Part shown: piece after piece, positions 52,577 through 64,000 of the stretch
How positions within the stretch are numbered: the first letter of the stretch is position 1
Layout of the letters: each line of letters starts with the position of its first letter
DNA from: Oreohelix idahoensis
Taxonomy: Eukaryota > Mollusca > Gastropoda > Stylommatophora > Oreohelicidae
Direction: 5' to 3'
Assembly (NCBI GenBank): GCA_024509875.1
Contig: JAMPIV010010585.1
Location: 558,001 to 622,000, forward strand
Length of the DNA stretch: 64,000 nt
Program-made: the position numbers and the translations under genes
The notes under the pieces: generated by a model
Databases searched by the model: none
What the model saw: only the letters and a program-made list of their open reading frames with translations
Told to the model about the DNA's origin: nothing

Positions 52577-52606
52577 GGGGGCAGTATACCAGCTGGCCAG
52601 CTCCCA
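52577..52606 (+). CDS. candidate 30-nt micro-exon
   Basis: A pyrimidine-rich acceptor TTTCCTTCCCCAG is followed by 30 bases encoding GGSIPAGQLP, then a consensus donor GTGAGTAA. It is in phase 0 with the exon ending at 51409. Splice signals of this strength around so short a frame are unlikely to be accidental, but expression cannot be judged from sequence. Confidence 0.45.
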
Positions 52607-53212
52607 GTGAGTAATGAATTTCTATTGTGTGAAAGCTTACATTAAAAAAATCTAAAGAAAGTAGCTAGTATAAGCTGTGTAATGTAATCACTCAAACTGC
52701 AGTGAATAAACAGTATTAAGTGAAACACATTGATGTAACAAATTTCACCCAGGTGCACTGTCCTTCTCTTTATTGTTAATTGTACTTGACTTCATCGTGT
52801 TAAAGCCACATATGTATAATGTAGGGGAAACTTTATATATGTGATTTTCACAGAAGACACTCATCCTAAGTCAAAGATCACATCTGAACTAGAACCAACA
52901 GAGGAAAAAATGCAGATCTTTAGGGCTTTAAATCAGTTCCCGATTTATTAATTATGCTGATAAGTGCTAAAAGTAAAACAAAGTTTACAAGCAAAATATA
53001 AACACATAGAAGCTGTTAAAGAAAGAAAGACGAGACATTTGGGATGCACAGTATCAGTAAATAATAACCTGTTAGGGGAAATAAAATAAAAATAAATGCA
53101 ACAGCAAAAACGGGTGAATATACAGTATCATATTTCAACTTGCAAGACTTAAGCTATGACATCAGCCTCTTCAGTGGGTTACAACTAGATCACTCTTGAG
53201 CTTTATATGAAA

Positions 53213-53290
53213 AGAGATAATCTCTTAAGTAGTAGACTAGAGATTATCTCTCAAATAGTATACTAGAGATAATCTCTCAAGTAGTAGACT
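53213..53290. repeat. 26-bp minisatellite with palindromic core, three copies
   Basis: Units at 53213-53238, 53239-53264 and 53265-53290. Each begins with AGAGATAATCTCT (or AGAGATTATCTCT), a near-perfect palindrome, followed by (T/C)AA(G/A)TAGTA(G/T)ACT. Confidence 0.9.
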
Positions 53291-53666
53291 AGACTCCTCA
53301 GGGACAGATTGAAAGGACAGTCCCAGTGTTGAGGTGGAACTCCAGATTGCAAGGAAGACAAAGGACAAAAGTAAAGGAGCCCAGATTTGAATTGGCTAAG
53401 TGCTTCTATTTTTCCACCGTGAAGACGTTAATGGCTGCATATATTATCTTGACTGTTGAAGAATGCTAAAATACTGTTTATATCATGTTCATTGTCAAGC
53501 AGTTTATAATTTCAATTTAATATTGAATTATGAAGATTTAGAACTTGTTAATATGATGTAGTCTTTGAAATACCTGTAGGTTTTAAAGTAAGTACAATGT
53601 GTAATAGACTGATTCACCAAAACTGTCATCTTTGCTTAATATGGCTAAACTTCTTTTCATGTGCAG

Positions 53667-53867
53667 CCAATACCTCCCACATCGCACAAGGCCTCTGTGC
53701 TGGCAGCCCATTTAAGTTTTCTATATCTTCTTTGTCCTTCTAATTTTTGTTTAACATTTCTTTTTTATGCATTTTGGGGTCTTTCTACCTTACCAGAGGA
53801 CGTGGAAATTGGGTTCAGAAAAGGTCCTGACCTAAAAGATATTAAATGCAGCACAAACCGTGTGTAA
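53667..53867 (+). CDS. weak candidate exon(s) of the same gene
   Basis: After an acceptor TTTTCATGTGCAG at 53654-53666 the phase-0 reading is PIPPTSHKASVLAA, then a hydrophobic stretch that is better explained as a pyrimidine-rich intron. A second acceptor CTACCTTACCAG precedes 53798. Probably a short exon starts at 53667 with an undefined donor and another starts near 53798. The full 53667-53867 frame is not claimed as one exon. Confidence 0.25.
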   Translation, partial: PIPPTSHKASVLAAHLSFLYLLCPSNFCLTFLFYAFWGLSTLPEDVEIGFRKGPDLKDIKCSTNRV

Positions 53868-53934
53868 AAATGTCTAATTAGAAAGTAAATCTTAATAAAT
53901 TGAGTGCTAAATTCATTTAACTCTATGTAGCAAG

Positions 53935-54175
53935 GTCGGCGTTTGTGGCCTAATGGATATGAACGCAGTTTCATAATCCAGATATACCAGGTTCGAAACC
54001 TGCTGCAGGCGGTTTGGTAGCAGATCGCTTTGTGTGGATTTTTAACAATGGTATAAGCGCCGTACCGTTCAGAAAGCAATGGCAAACTACTGAATGAAAA
54101 AAATTGCCTAGAAAAATCACAAAAACAGCCAATAAAAGCTGGGGTTGATTGCCACGTCCTGTGAAGGATAAGCAA
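53935..54175 (+). mobile_element. second SINE family, tRNA-like head
   Basis: Flanked by CTATGTAGCAAG (53923-53934 and 54176-54187). The head GTGGCCTAATGGATATG (A-box-like) with GGTTCGAAACC (B-box-like) resembles a tRNA gene. The body differs from the other SINEs and contains AGCAATGGCAAACTACTG. No A-tail is evident. Confidence 0.88.
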
Positions 54176-54678
54176 CTATGTAGCAAGAATTGTTACTGTC
54201 AATGGCTACTGCATAAGATAATTAAGATTTTGGAAACTATTAATCATATGTGTCCTTTTGGGCAGAGTGGTCACTTAATGCGTTATGTTAAAAAAAAAAA
54301 AATTTAATTGTAAAGGTAGTCTCATAGCAGACACTGCTTTGGGGGAGTGAAGTGTTTGATACTACACTTAGGGCAGCTTTATCAGGTTCATGACCAGTTA
54401 TCTTGCTTAACTAATGAGCAGAGTCAGGTACTTCACCCCTTCAATAACATATTCTTACATTCTTCAGTTGAACATAAGATTTCAGGTATTCTAATGCAAA
54501 CCAGAATAACATAAGCTGTTCTATGTGTTTGATTTCTGTTCCCAAATTTCCTTTATTATCTTTTTCCAAAATGTTTGGGTGGTGGGCTATGGCTCTATTC
54601 TATACATGGGTGAACATAACACTGCTTCAGATTTATCATTGGTTGGCATGTTTGCCCACAACAGTGATTGATTTAAAA

Positions 54679-55378
54679 CAGGGTGGTCCAACTTATTCTA
54701 CCTCGAGGGCTACATAAACCAAAAATTTAAAGTTCGCGGGCCATTTATGATAAAAAAATATTTAAAATAAAAGCTCAGTGAAAAATGGATGAAAATCGAA
54801 GAGTGCAAAATTAAAAGTAAAATAGAATAAAAATTACAATGAGCATTGAATATCTATTGAAATACTTTGTGTTTTATTTTTACCTCCTAATGAGAAGTTT
54901 GGGTGGTGTGGATTTTCTGTAAAGAGTCTCAGTATCATCATTTGCGTTTGTCCTGAAAAGGACATTTGTTACGTTGTGTCGCCGTTTACAGCGAAGCTTT
55001 CTGCCTACCACATCCATTTTCAGCATGGCATTTTTGGGACTGGGTTTGCCTTCCCTCTTTGATCCCCACTCTGTTTCCAGGACCACCACTTGGAGGTGGA
55101 GTAGGGTCTTGGTCAGCTCTGGTTCGCTGACGCAAGCAGTCAAGCCATAAGTCGCTGACTGCATTCATCTCATTTGCTGCATCTTCGGTCCTGAATCTCC
55201 CTATCAGTGTCAATCGAACAGTTTCGGATTCTGACTGCAGATAGTAAAACTTTGTGCTTTGCACCGGATGTTTCAAGTCTAATCTAAAAATTATTAATTA
55301 TACCATATGATTAAATAAATATTTTTTGTATGAATGCGTGGCGCATTTGGCCCGTGGGACTGCAGTTGGACCACGCTG
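54679..55378. mobile_element. hAT-type non-autonomous element, 700 bp
   Basis: Ends CAGGGTGGTCCAACTTA and (reverse complement) CAGCGTGGTCCAACTGC. Flanks ATTTAAAA (54671-54678) and ATTTAGAA (55379-55386) form an 8-bp duplication with one mismatch. No transposase. The segment 54945-55185 is shared, inverted, with 11836-12130. Confidence 0.88.
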
Positions 55379-55386
55379 ATTTAGAA

Positions 55387-56340
55387 TGAGGCTAGTGTGT
55401 TCAATGCATTTTTTTGTAATGTATCCAGTTTTACTTTTAGTTAAGTGCCTAAGGTATTTTATGTCAGGCATTATTTGTTAATCTTTGTGTACAAAACCAT
55501 CTGAGATTAAAATGCATGTGTAATGAAGTATATATATGGCAGCATATAAAATATGTGTGCAACATCACTAATGTTTCTGTTCTCATTCTCCATTGGTTAC
55601 TTTGATTACAAAGTATTTAATTATCACCTCATGTTGGGGCTAGACATCATTCTCAGATGACCCAATTTCACTGATGACTAAACATGATTGCTGTAATGAC
55701 CAAATACCACCTTTATTGATGACAACATTTCGACATTAAAGAATGTGCTGCAGCCGCCTGCACAATCTTCATCATAATTTGTCTTTGTGCTCCTTACAGT
55801 GCATGTAGCCACCACTGCAGCTGGGCCCTCCCTTGCAGGAAGCCTGCACCAAGCAGTCACATGCTCTTCCCGTGGTGATTTATGTGGTAATTTGTTCTGC
55901 CTGATGGGGCTGCCAACTCCATGCACAGCCTCATATGCCAACCTGCATAATGTATTGCTTATATGACTGGCACTTTAAAATCACTATAATCATGTCATCT
56001 TTTAATCATGTCATCTTTTGTGTGAGTCCCCAATGGTCTTGAGAAGACAAAGAAAGAATAGGTCTACTGCTTTTGCATGTCTGGAGAGATGAATAATATG
56101 GGACAGCTGCAGGAACCACTACTGCAGTAGCATACGAATGCTCTGGAGCCAGCTTCCTGCTAGGGGGACCAGCTGTAGTGAAAAGAGAAGCGATGATCAT
56201 AACCCAGCAGTGTCACCTTGATGACCTGGTCTTCACATAACTAAATTTAGTGTTTTGCTCCATTACACAACATTTGCACTTAACTATGGCGCTCTTATTA
56301 GTGGCACATTCTTGTTTTAATACTTAATTTTGCTCTTGTT
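55387..56340. other. no gene recognised
   Basis: Intron-like DNA. A short unit AATCATGTCATCTTTT is duplicated at about 55988-56020. No element ends were identified. Confidence 0.4.
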
Positions 56341-56353
56341 CTTTCTGTTCCAG

Positions 56354-56401
56354 AAAAGAAATGAATGTGAAGCTGGTCATGAATGGAGCGGCCATATTTA
56401 A
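56354..56401 (+). CDS. candidate terminal exon (15 codons and stop)
   Basis: A strong acceptor TTCTTTCTGTTCCAG is followed by a phase-0 reading KRNECEAGHEWSGHI and then TAA. It could end the gene starting at 51296. An alternative acceptor TTTTCTGCTACAG at 57034-57046 leads to LRDLETAEDLLKKC...stop (57049-57111) in another phase. The evidence is splice-site quality only. Confidence 0.25.
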   Translation, partial: KRNECEAGHEWSGHI

Positions 56402-57874
56402 TTAGTGATTAAGTATTTAACACAGTGCTGTTATTTATCTAGCAACCATGCAGTTTATTGTCTGCCAATGCATACCCTTTATTTAGTAAATAAATTGCTG
56501 TGAAAAATATGCACAGACATATCTGAAAAGATAATTTTAGGGTCGGTTTTGGCTATCCGGAGAAAGATAAAAGTTCCCACAGGTGAAAATCATATATAGC
56601 ATTCATCTGAAACCAAAGATATATCTACCTGGTAAAGTTTATTTGAGATTACAGAAGTGAACATGAGAGTTCTCATAAATGGTAGTGCATTTTAGTCAAA
56701 TTATTTTATTGTGGCAGGAAGGTTGTTTAAAATTTTTATAATTACTGAAGAAATTGTTGATGTGAAATCCATTTGTCAAAACTGGGTTGCATGGTCATTT
56801 TGTTAGTAATCTCACTAATTAAGTAGCAGATAACTTATCTCTTCTGAAAGATCAGTAATCTCAGTCATCGTCCAAATACTAGCATTCTTCATATAAATAT
56901 TATGTCACTGATGTATTTGTGACATTACGTATTGTAAGCTTATAGATTTATTTGTAGCATTGCATATTTTTAAATGCTTAAGATTAAGCTGGCTAAGCTG
57001 TTAATTCAAAATATCGAATAGTATAAAAATAAATTTTCTGCTACAGCTTTGCGAGATTTGGAAACAGCTGAGGATTTATTGAAAAAATGTACCACAACCT
57101 GTGTGGGATGAAAGAATCTTCATGCAGTAAAATTAGTGGAGCTTTGTACCATACGAATTTTGAAAATGGAGAAAAAAAATTGAAAATATCGTGGATAAAG
57201 TTTGGTTTCAATGATATGCACACAATTCATGTGACAAAAACAAAAAAATGGAGTTTCAAATTTACCTAATCTGAATGAAGCATTACTTTTAAGTCATTTT
57301 AAAATGCTTGTTTGTGTATCACCTGATCTTGGACTTGTCAGTTTTAATCCAGCTTCTTGTACTTGAGTTTTTGTCTAATGCATTGCTGCTACGCTTTTTG
57401 TTGTTGTTGTTGTTGATCTTATATTTTACTAAAATATTTAGGGTGTATTAGTAGAGCACCTATCCTCTTATGTCATTCTGAAATATTTTGATCTTTTAAT
57501 GTGAAAAACAGAAAATACAAATTGCAGTTTTAGTTATTGGAGAGGGCTGTATTTTAAAATAAGTTTAAACCTTTTTAACAATCACATCATATTTTAATAG
57601 TAATAACAGTGCCATTTTAAAAAGAAAAACAAATATTTCATTTCTTAGAAAATACATTTTGTGTTTATTATCTATGCAGATCTGCTGCTTTCTTGAGGTA
57701 AATGTCCAGTTTGAGTACTATTCTTTTTATTATATTAAAGTTTTCTGACCTGTGATAAATTTTCTATGTTTACAAAACTTTTTGTGAAAACTGGACCTAT
57801 TATACACCTAGTATTTTTAAGTAATAAACTTTTATTTTACTTTATAATTCACATTTTTTTTATTGCTTTGTTAT
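56402..57874. other. AT-rich, no element recognised
   Basis: Apart from the alternative exon candidate at 57047-57111, this stretch has only short frames and T-rich runs. It could be intron or 3' untranslated sequence of the putative gene. Confidence 0.4.
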
Positions 57875-58205
57875 CATCATCATTATCATCATCACCATTC
57901 ATCTTCCTATGGAGCATTGGTCCTCAGCAAGATCATGTCAAGCCTTCCTATCCAGTGCCATTGGTTTAAAGTCTTTCCCTGTCTTCATTATCCCTTCTAA
58001 GCCTGTTTTCAGTTCCCTTTGCCATGTATTTTGTTGTTCTCCCTCTGTCTTTCTTACTCAGGGCATTTTAGAACAAGAGCTGCTTTTTATGCATTTAACT
58101 AGTTTCCTCATATTGTATCCTAATCCAATACCAACATCTTTTCCCCCCAACACTTGTTGCACTGGTATTTTGTCCTTTATGTCAATTTCACATTCCATCA
58201 AATAA
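57875..58205 (-). pseudogene. LINE 3'-end fragment
   Basis: Minus-strand reading, with frameshifts, ends in a KDFKPMALDRK / WHDLAEDQCS-like C-terminus, as in RTE/CFDP2-type LINEs, followed by a (GATGAT)n tail visible as (ATC)n at 57877-57895. Only about 100 codons remain. Confidence 0.55.
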
Positions 58206-59408
58206 TGAAACTGATGTGTACAGGTAATGTTAAACTGGCACTGGAATATCTCACAGCCTGGGCAACTGTTTCAATATCCAACTTTGCCAGAACTGTCACC
58301 AGGGTGAAAGAATCCTTCCTGGAGTAGTGAAGTCATCTTCAATAAATAAAGTGAACAAGATAACAAAACTACAATCCATGAATGATGGAAGAGACTACAC
58401 TGTACTGCAAATGGTAGAAAACTTTAAAAAGCTCACAAAGCATTCAAGTGACTCACCGATTGAATACGGCTGGGGTAGACTCCAAAAAAGCTGATATACC
58501 GTACACAAAAAGTAAAAAGCCATTCCCCATTATACCAGAACTTGCACGTACAAAGGCAGAGCCCCATAATTAATTAACAACATAACCAGAAGTGATGAAA
58601 AATGCCATCCTAATGAATGAAGTAAGGGAGCATATAGCTATGGAAAATATTACAAAGATATAACAGACCATTGTGTGCATGTGTTAGTGACGGTGTGGAG
58701 CACAGCTTGTGGCTCATGGTTGTGAGATGTGATCACAAGTAGTGCTGTTGTAACCACAGCAGCCTTCTCTCTTACATTTCTTCTTTCTTAATTGGAACCT
58801 CTTCTACCCCCTTACAGAGTGTAGAGGTGACCCAGAGAGCACATGGGCTCGTGGGTGAACATGCAATCAAATTGTAAGACAAACAGGTGATTAGCCTTAT
58901 CACGGATTAAATAAAGGAATGTGATTCTAGACAGGGACCTGACTTGATCATTTATTTTTCATCTCAGGCAGCAGGGATATTTAAAAAAATAAAGTGTAAT
59001 GCAAACATGTAGCAACTGAAAAAACATGGTATTTATTCACAACTGGTACATCTGAATTTATACAAGCACCAAATTAAGCAGTTTGCTATTTCCCAGCAAA
59101 GACTGTTTGAATACCAGAACTGCTTTGCACCAACGTTCTTTTCTTCTCTATGTATGTTGAGAGTAAATATCACACAGAAAGGCAAATTGAGCCTTGTACT
59201 GAGCTCTTGAATGTTGATCAATCTATGGCTCCAGCTATTTATTCCCCGACAATTCATCTGCAGGTTTTGTTTTATACTACATGCTGTATATGTCATGGAC
59301 TGTCCATGTAATCTGTTATTGTCCACATGTTTCTATTCCTGTCTCTCTTCTCTTCAAACCTTTTAATATTGGCTCTTCCAACCTTCTCACACATTGCAGG
59401 TAATACGT
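58206..59408. other. no gene recognised
   Basis: Short frames only. The 58225-58560 part has a codon-like texture but no motif I can name. Confidence 0.4.
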
Positions 59409-59410
59409 TA

Positions 59411-60737
59411 CGAAGGGCATTCACCACATCGTTTTTCTCAGGAGCTGTTTATTCAAAAAGCCTGAAATTTATATACAATATACATGGATATGTCATGTAA
59501 CCATCGGTATTATTCAACATAATCCCCATCAATTTGTACGGCTTTATGCCAGCGCAAAACAAGTGCATGTATTCCTAGCCCGTACCAGATTTTGTCTTGA
59601 TCATGTAGCCATTTCTTCGCTGCATGAATCACTCCTTCATCATCTTCAAACCTTGTCCCACGGAGTGCAACTTTAAGTGGACCAAATAGATGAAAATCAG
59701 AGGATGCCAAATCGGGACTATAGGGTGGATGGGGTAGTACAGTCCAACCCAATTTGGTGATTGCTTCCCGTGTTGCCAGACTTGTGTGAGGGCGCGCATT
59801 GTCGTGAAGGAGAAGCAGGTCTGCTGGATTCTTGTGCTGCCGAACTCTGCGAAAACGTTGATTGAGTTTTTTCAATGTCTTAATGTAAGCTTGCGAATTG
59901 ATTGTCTCTCCTCTTGGCATAACGTCCACAAGAATCACACCTTCAATGTCCCAAAAGACAGTGATCATGACCTTTCCAGCTGAAGGAATTGTCTTGAATT
60001 TCTTTCTTCTTGGTGATTGCGGATGATGCCACTCCATTGACTGTATTTTTGTCTCAGGTTCAAAATGATGTGCCCAGGTTTCGCCACCTGTAACGATCTT
60101 AGCCAAAAAGGTCTCTCCATCAGCATTGAAACGCTCCAACAATTCAGAAGAAATTGCTTTCCTTTGCAATCGGTGGTCATTTGTGAGACTTCGAGGAACC
60201 CATCTTGCGCAAACCTTAGAAAATCCGAGAGTTTTTATAACTGCATTTGCACTATCAATGCTGACTGACAGCTGTAAGGCCAATTGTTGAGTAGTGATTC
60301 GCCTATCAGTAAGAATAATGCCCTCAGCGCATTTCAAAATTTCTGCGTTGGTGGCTGTGGCAGGACGTCCACAGTGCTGCCGATCAAGCAGCTCCGTATG
60401 TCCACTTCCTGATTCTTTGATTCTCTGAACCCAGCGACTGACTGTACTCCTGTTGACTGCAAAACTTCCATACATATCACAAAGACGCTTGTGAATATTC
60501 ACAACAGTTTCCTTCTCTGCAACGAGAAATTCTATCACAATTCGCTGCTTATAACGCAAGCTGCTAACACGCTCCATTTCAACGGTTTAGGGCAGCCGTA
60601 TTATTTGGCCGGTTGCAGTGCAGTTTGGTGCACACAATTGGCACATGCCATATTTGAAGTGTGCAAAATGTCATGCTTCTATCTTCATTATTAGCTGAGA
60701 AAAACGATGTGGTGCATTACTTTCTGAACGCCCCTCG
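59411..60737 (-). mobile_element. mariner-type transposon, copy 1
   Basis: 1327 bp bounded by TA (59409-59410 and 60738-60739). The right end (reverse complement) reads CGAGGGGCGTTCAGAAAG...CACCACATCGTTTTTC. The left end, CGAAGGGCATTCACCACATCG, lacks about 16 bp within the inverted repeat. It encodes one full-length transposase. Confidence 0.93.
59510..60577 (-). CDS. mariner transposase, catalytic Asp mutated
   Basis: The 355-codon frame has the usual mariner length. The N-terminal half holds two helix-turn-helix DNA-binding regions (VNRSTVSRWVQRIKE and the region near residues 95-125, with the GRPAT hook between). Catalytic residues of the DD34D triad: residue 165 is Gly in VTGGETWAH where the family has Asp (codon 60083-60085 reads GGC), Asp259 is present in LLHDNARPHTS, and Asp294 is present in ASSDFHLFGP. 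The sister copy at 61664 has Asp at the first position, so one transition abolished catalysis here. The protein may still bind its inverted repeats. It resembles the transposase part of SETMAR. Met is in the correct place for the family. Confidence 0.93.
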   Translation of the reverse strand: MERVSSLRYKQRIVIEFLVAEKETVVNIHKRLCDMYGSFAVNRSTVSRWVQRIKESGSGHTELLDRQHCGRPATATNAEILKCAEGIILTDRRITTQQLALQLSVSIDSANAVIKTLGFSKVCARWVPRSLTNDHRLQRKAISSELLERFNADGETFLAKIVTGGETWAHHFEPETKIQSMEWHHPQSPRRKKFKTIPSAGKVMITVFWDIEGVILVDVMPRGETINSQAYIKTLKKLNQRFRRVRQHKNPADLLLLHDNARPHTSLATREAITKLGWTVLPHPPYSPDLASSDFHLFGPLKVALRGTRFEDDEGVIHAAKKWLHDQDKIWYGLGIHALVLRWHKAVQIDGDYVE

Positions 60738-60941
60738 TAATTGTAACCCTGAAATATCTGGTCTAAATTTTGTTGGTAGGTGCTTGTCCCTCTACCCTAC
60801 TCTATCAATAACTTAACTTACTCTTTGATAATGTGTAATCACTGTATAAAATCTCATCCATCATCATTTAACTTTATTTCGCCACTCCAAAGCCTGTGCA
60901 TCATTATTCACACAATATAGATACTGTCAGATACTATATGA

Positions 60942-61130
60942 CAGAGGTTTTCAAACTTTTTTGGTTCGCGGCTCCCTTGACCTGTGCATAAATCACCGCT
61001 GCTCCTCTCTATACTACGAAGATCTATATTTATTGATGGACCTTGGCTCATAATATCGAGCCCAATACTTTTCCCAAGCCACCGCGACGCCCTTAGCCGA
61101 GGGCCGCGACGCACAGTTTGAAAACCTCTG
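60942..61130. mobile_element. hAT-type MITE, 189 bp
   Basis: Inverted ends CAGAGGTTTTCAAACT, with perfect 8-bp duplication CTATATGA (60934-60941 and 61131-61138). The interior also pairs partly (GGTTCGCGGC / GGCCGCGACG). Confidence 0.93.
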
Positions 61131-61396
61131 CTATATGATGTTGCATGTTGAGCTGCCAAAAACCTGATTTTCTCAGGTATTGTTCCCAGATTATACTACC
61201 TTCTTCCTCATTGTCTCTATATCACTGCACCTTTTGTCACAACCTCACATTTGACATTATTCATATCCTCAACTGTGCATGTCTATTTCAGAAAATGCCA
61301 ACACGGTGACAAATGAAAAGCGTCAGCTCAGTACTCAACTTATTTACTACAATTTGTTGAGTCTTCAGAATCCTTTTGATCACACATTGCACAAAA

Positions 61397-61401
61397 ATAT
61401 T

Positions 61402-61446
<45 letters not shown>

Positions 61447-61543
61447 ATATAATATATATATATAAATATTATATATATATATACTGCTTTATATATTGTT
61501 GGGAAAAAAAGGAAGGAAAGGAAACTCGGCAGTGGTATACAAA

Positions 61544-61595
<52 letters not shown>

Positions 61596-61660
61596 TATAT
61601 AGGGTGTTATAGCAAATATGTATTATGCTGAAGATATATATCTATATATATATGATGCAC
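61397..61660. repeat. (CT)n and (TA)n microsatellites
   Basis: A (TC)n run at about 61402-61424 passes into (TA)n to 61490, with further (TA)n at about 61548-61600 and 61637-61652. Confidence 0.95.
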
Positions 61661-61663
61661 ACA

Positions 61664-63899
<2,236 letters not shown>

Positions 63900-63934
<35 letters not shown>

Positions 63935-63954
63935 ATATTCAGTATATACTCGTA

Positions 63955-64000
<46 letters not shown>
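63900..64000. repeat. (TA)n microsatellite at window edge
   Basis: A TA-rich tract interrupted by CGATATATTCAG and TACTCG near 63930-63960. It runs off the end of the window. Confidence 0.95.

Noticed and set aside
53935..54010. Functional tRNA gene
   Set aside because: The tRNA-like head has imperfect stems and is continuous with a SINE body inside one target duplication.

Overview
Kind of organism. This is eukaryotic, almost certainly animal, DNA. It is AT-rich and intron-like, with long (TA)n and poly-G tracts, tRNA-derived SINEs, non-LTR retrotransposons (LINEs), Ty3/gypsy LTR retrotransposons with IN before RT (the pol order described for the Gmr1 clade), and hAT, mariner and TTAA-type DNA transposons. 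This repertoire fits an invertebrate, but the sequence does not fix the phylum. There are no bacterial-style operons and no long host gene. Most long open frames belong to mobile elements.

Layout, left half. Positions 1-1740 and 11009-14900 hold little beyond degenerate GACTCG-type repeats and LINE scraps. A complete, young LTR retrotransposon (1746-11003, minus strand, CCGTT target duplication, ~2.6-kb LTRs) sits between them. It encodes Gag-protease and integrase but no reverse transcriptase. Positions 14900-20083 carry RNase-H-type LINE fragments, a 78-bp tandem repeat and a 2.4-kb solo LTR. At 20084-27575 is a hAT element (target duplication CCTCTAAT) with a decayed transposase. It contains a SINE, a small hAT MITE and a 3.2-kb endonuclease-RT LINE, and it landed inside a LINE fragment that continues at 27584.

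Middle. Positions 28635-45860 form a nest at least four levels deep. An RNase-H LINE (minus) is broken by an internally deleted LINE and by an RTE-like LINE. The RTE-like LINE is broken by a second gypsy element (30990-43316, target duplication CTGGC) and by a truncated LINE (43787-44954). The gypsy element is broken by a TTAA transposon, a 2.0-kb LINE and a SINE. Most layers are bounded by visible target-site duplications, so the order of insertion can be read directly. Gypsy element 2 keeps RT and RNase H but has lost protease and the integrase core, roughly the reverse of element 1.

Right half. A large solo LTR related to element 1 (46388-50636, TSD TCCAT) lies in a local tandem duplication. 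Positions 51100-59400 are comparatively poor in mobile elements and contain several splice-bounded short reading frames on the plus strand (51296-51409, 52577-52606, and less certain ones further on). They may be exons of an unrecognised host gene. Two SINEs and a 700-bp hAT MITE sit among them. Positions 59411-63899 hold three mariner-type elements: one with an intact 355-codon transposase whose first catalytic Asp has become Gly, one frameshifted sister copy with that Asp intact, and one internally deleted member of a different lineage embedded in (TA)n.

There is no cooperating pathway here. The biology is nested transposition, trans-mobilised defective elements and possibly one host gene.
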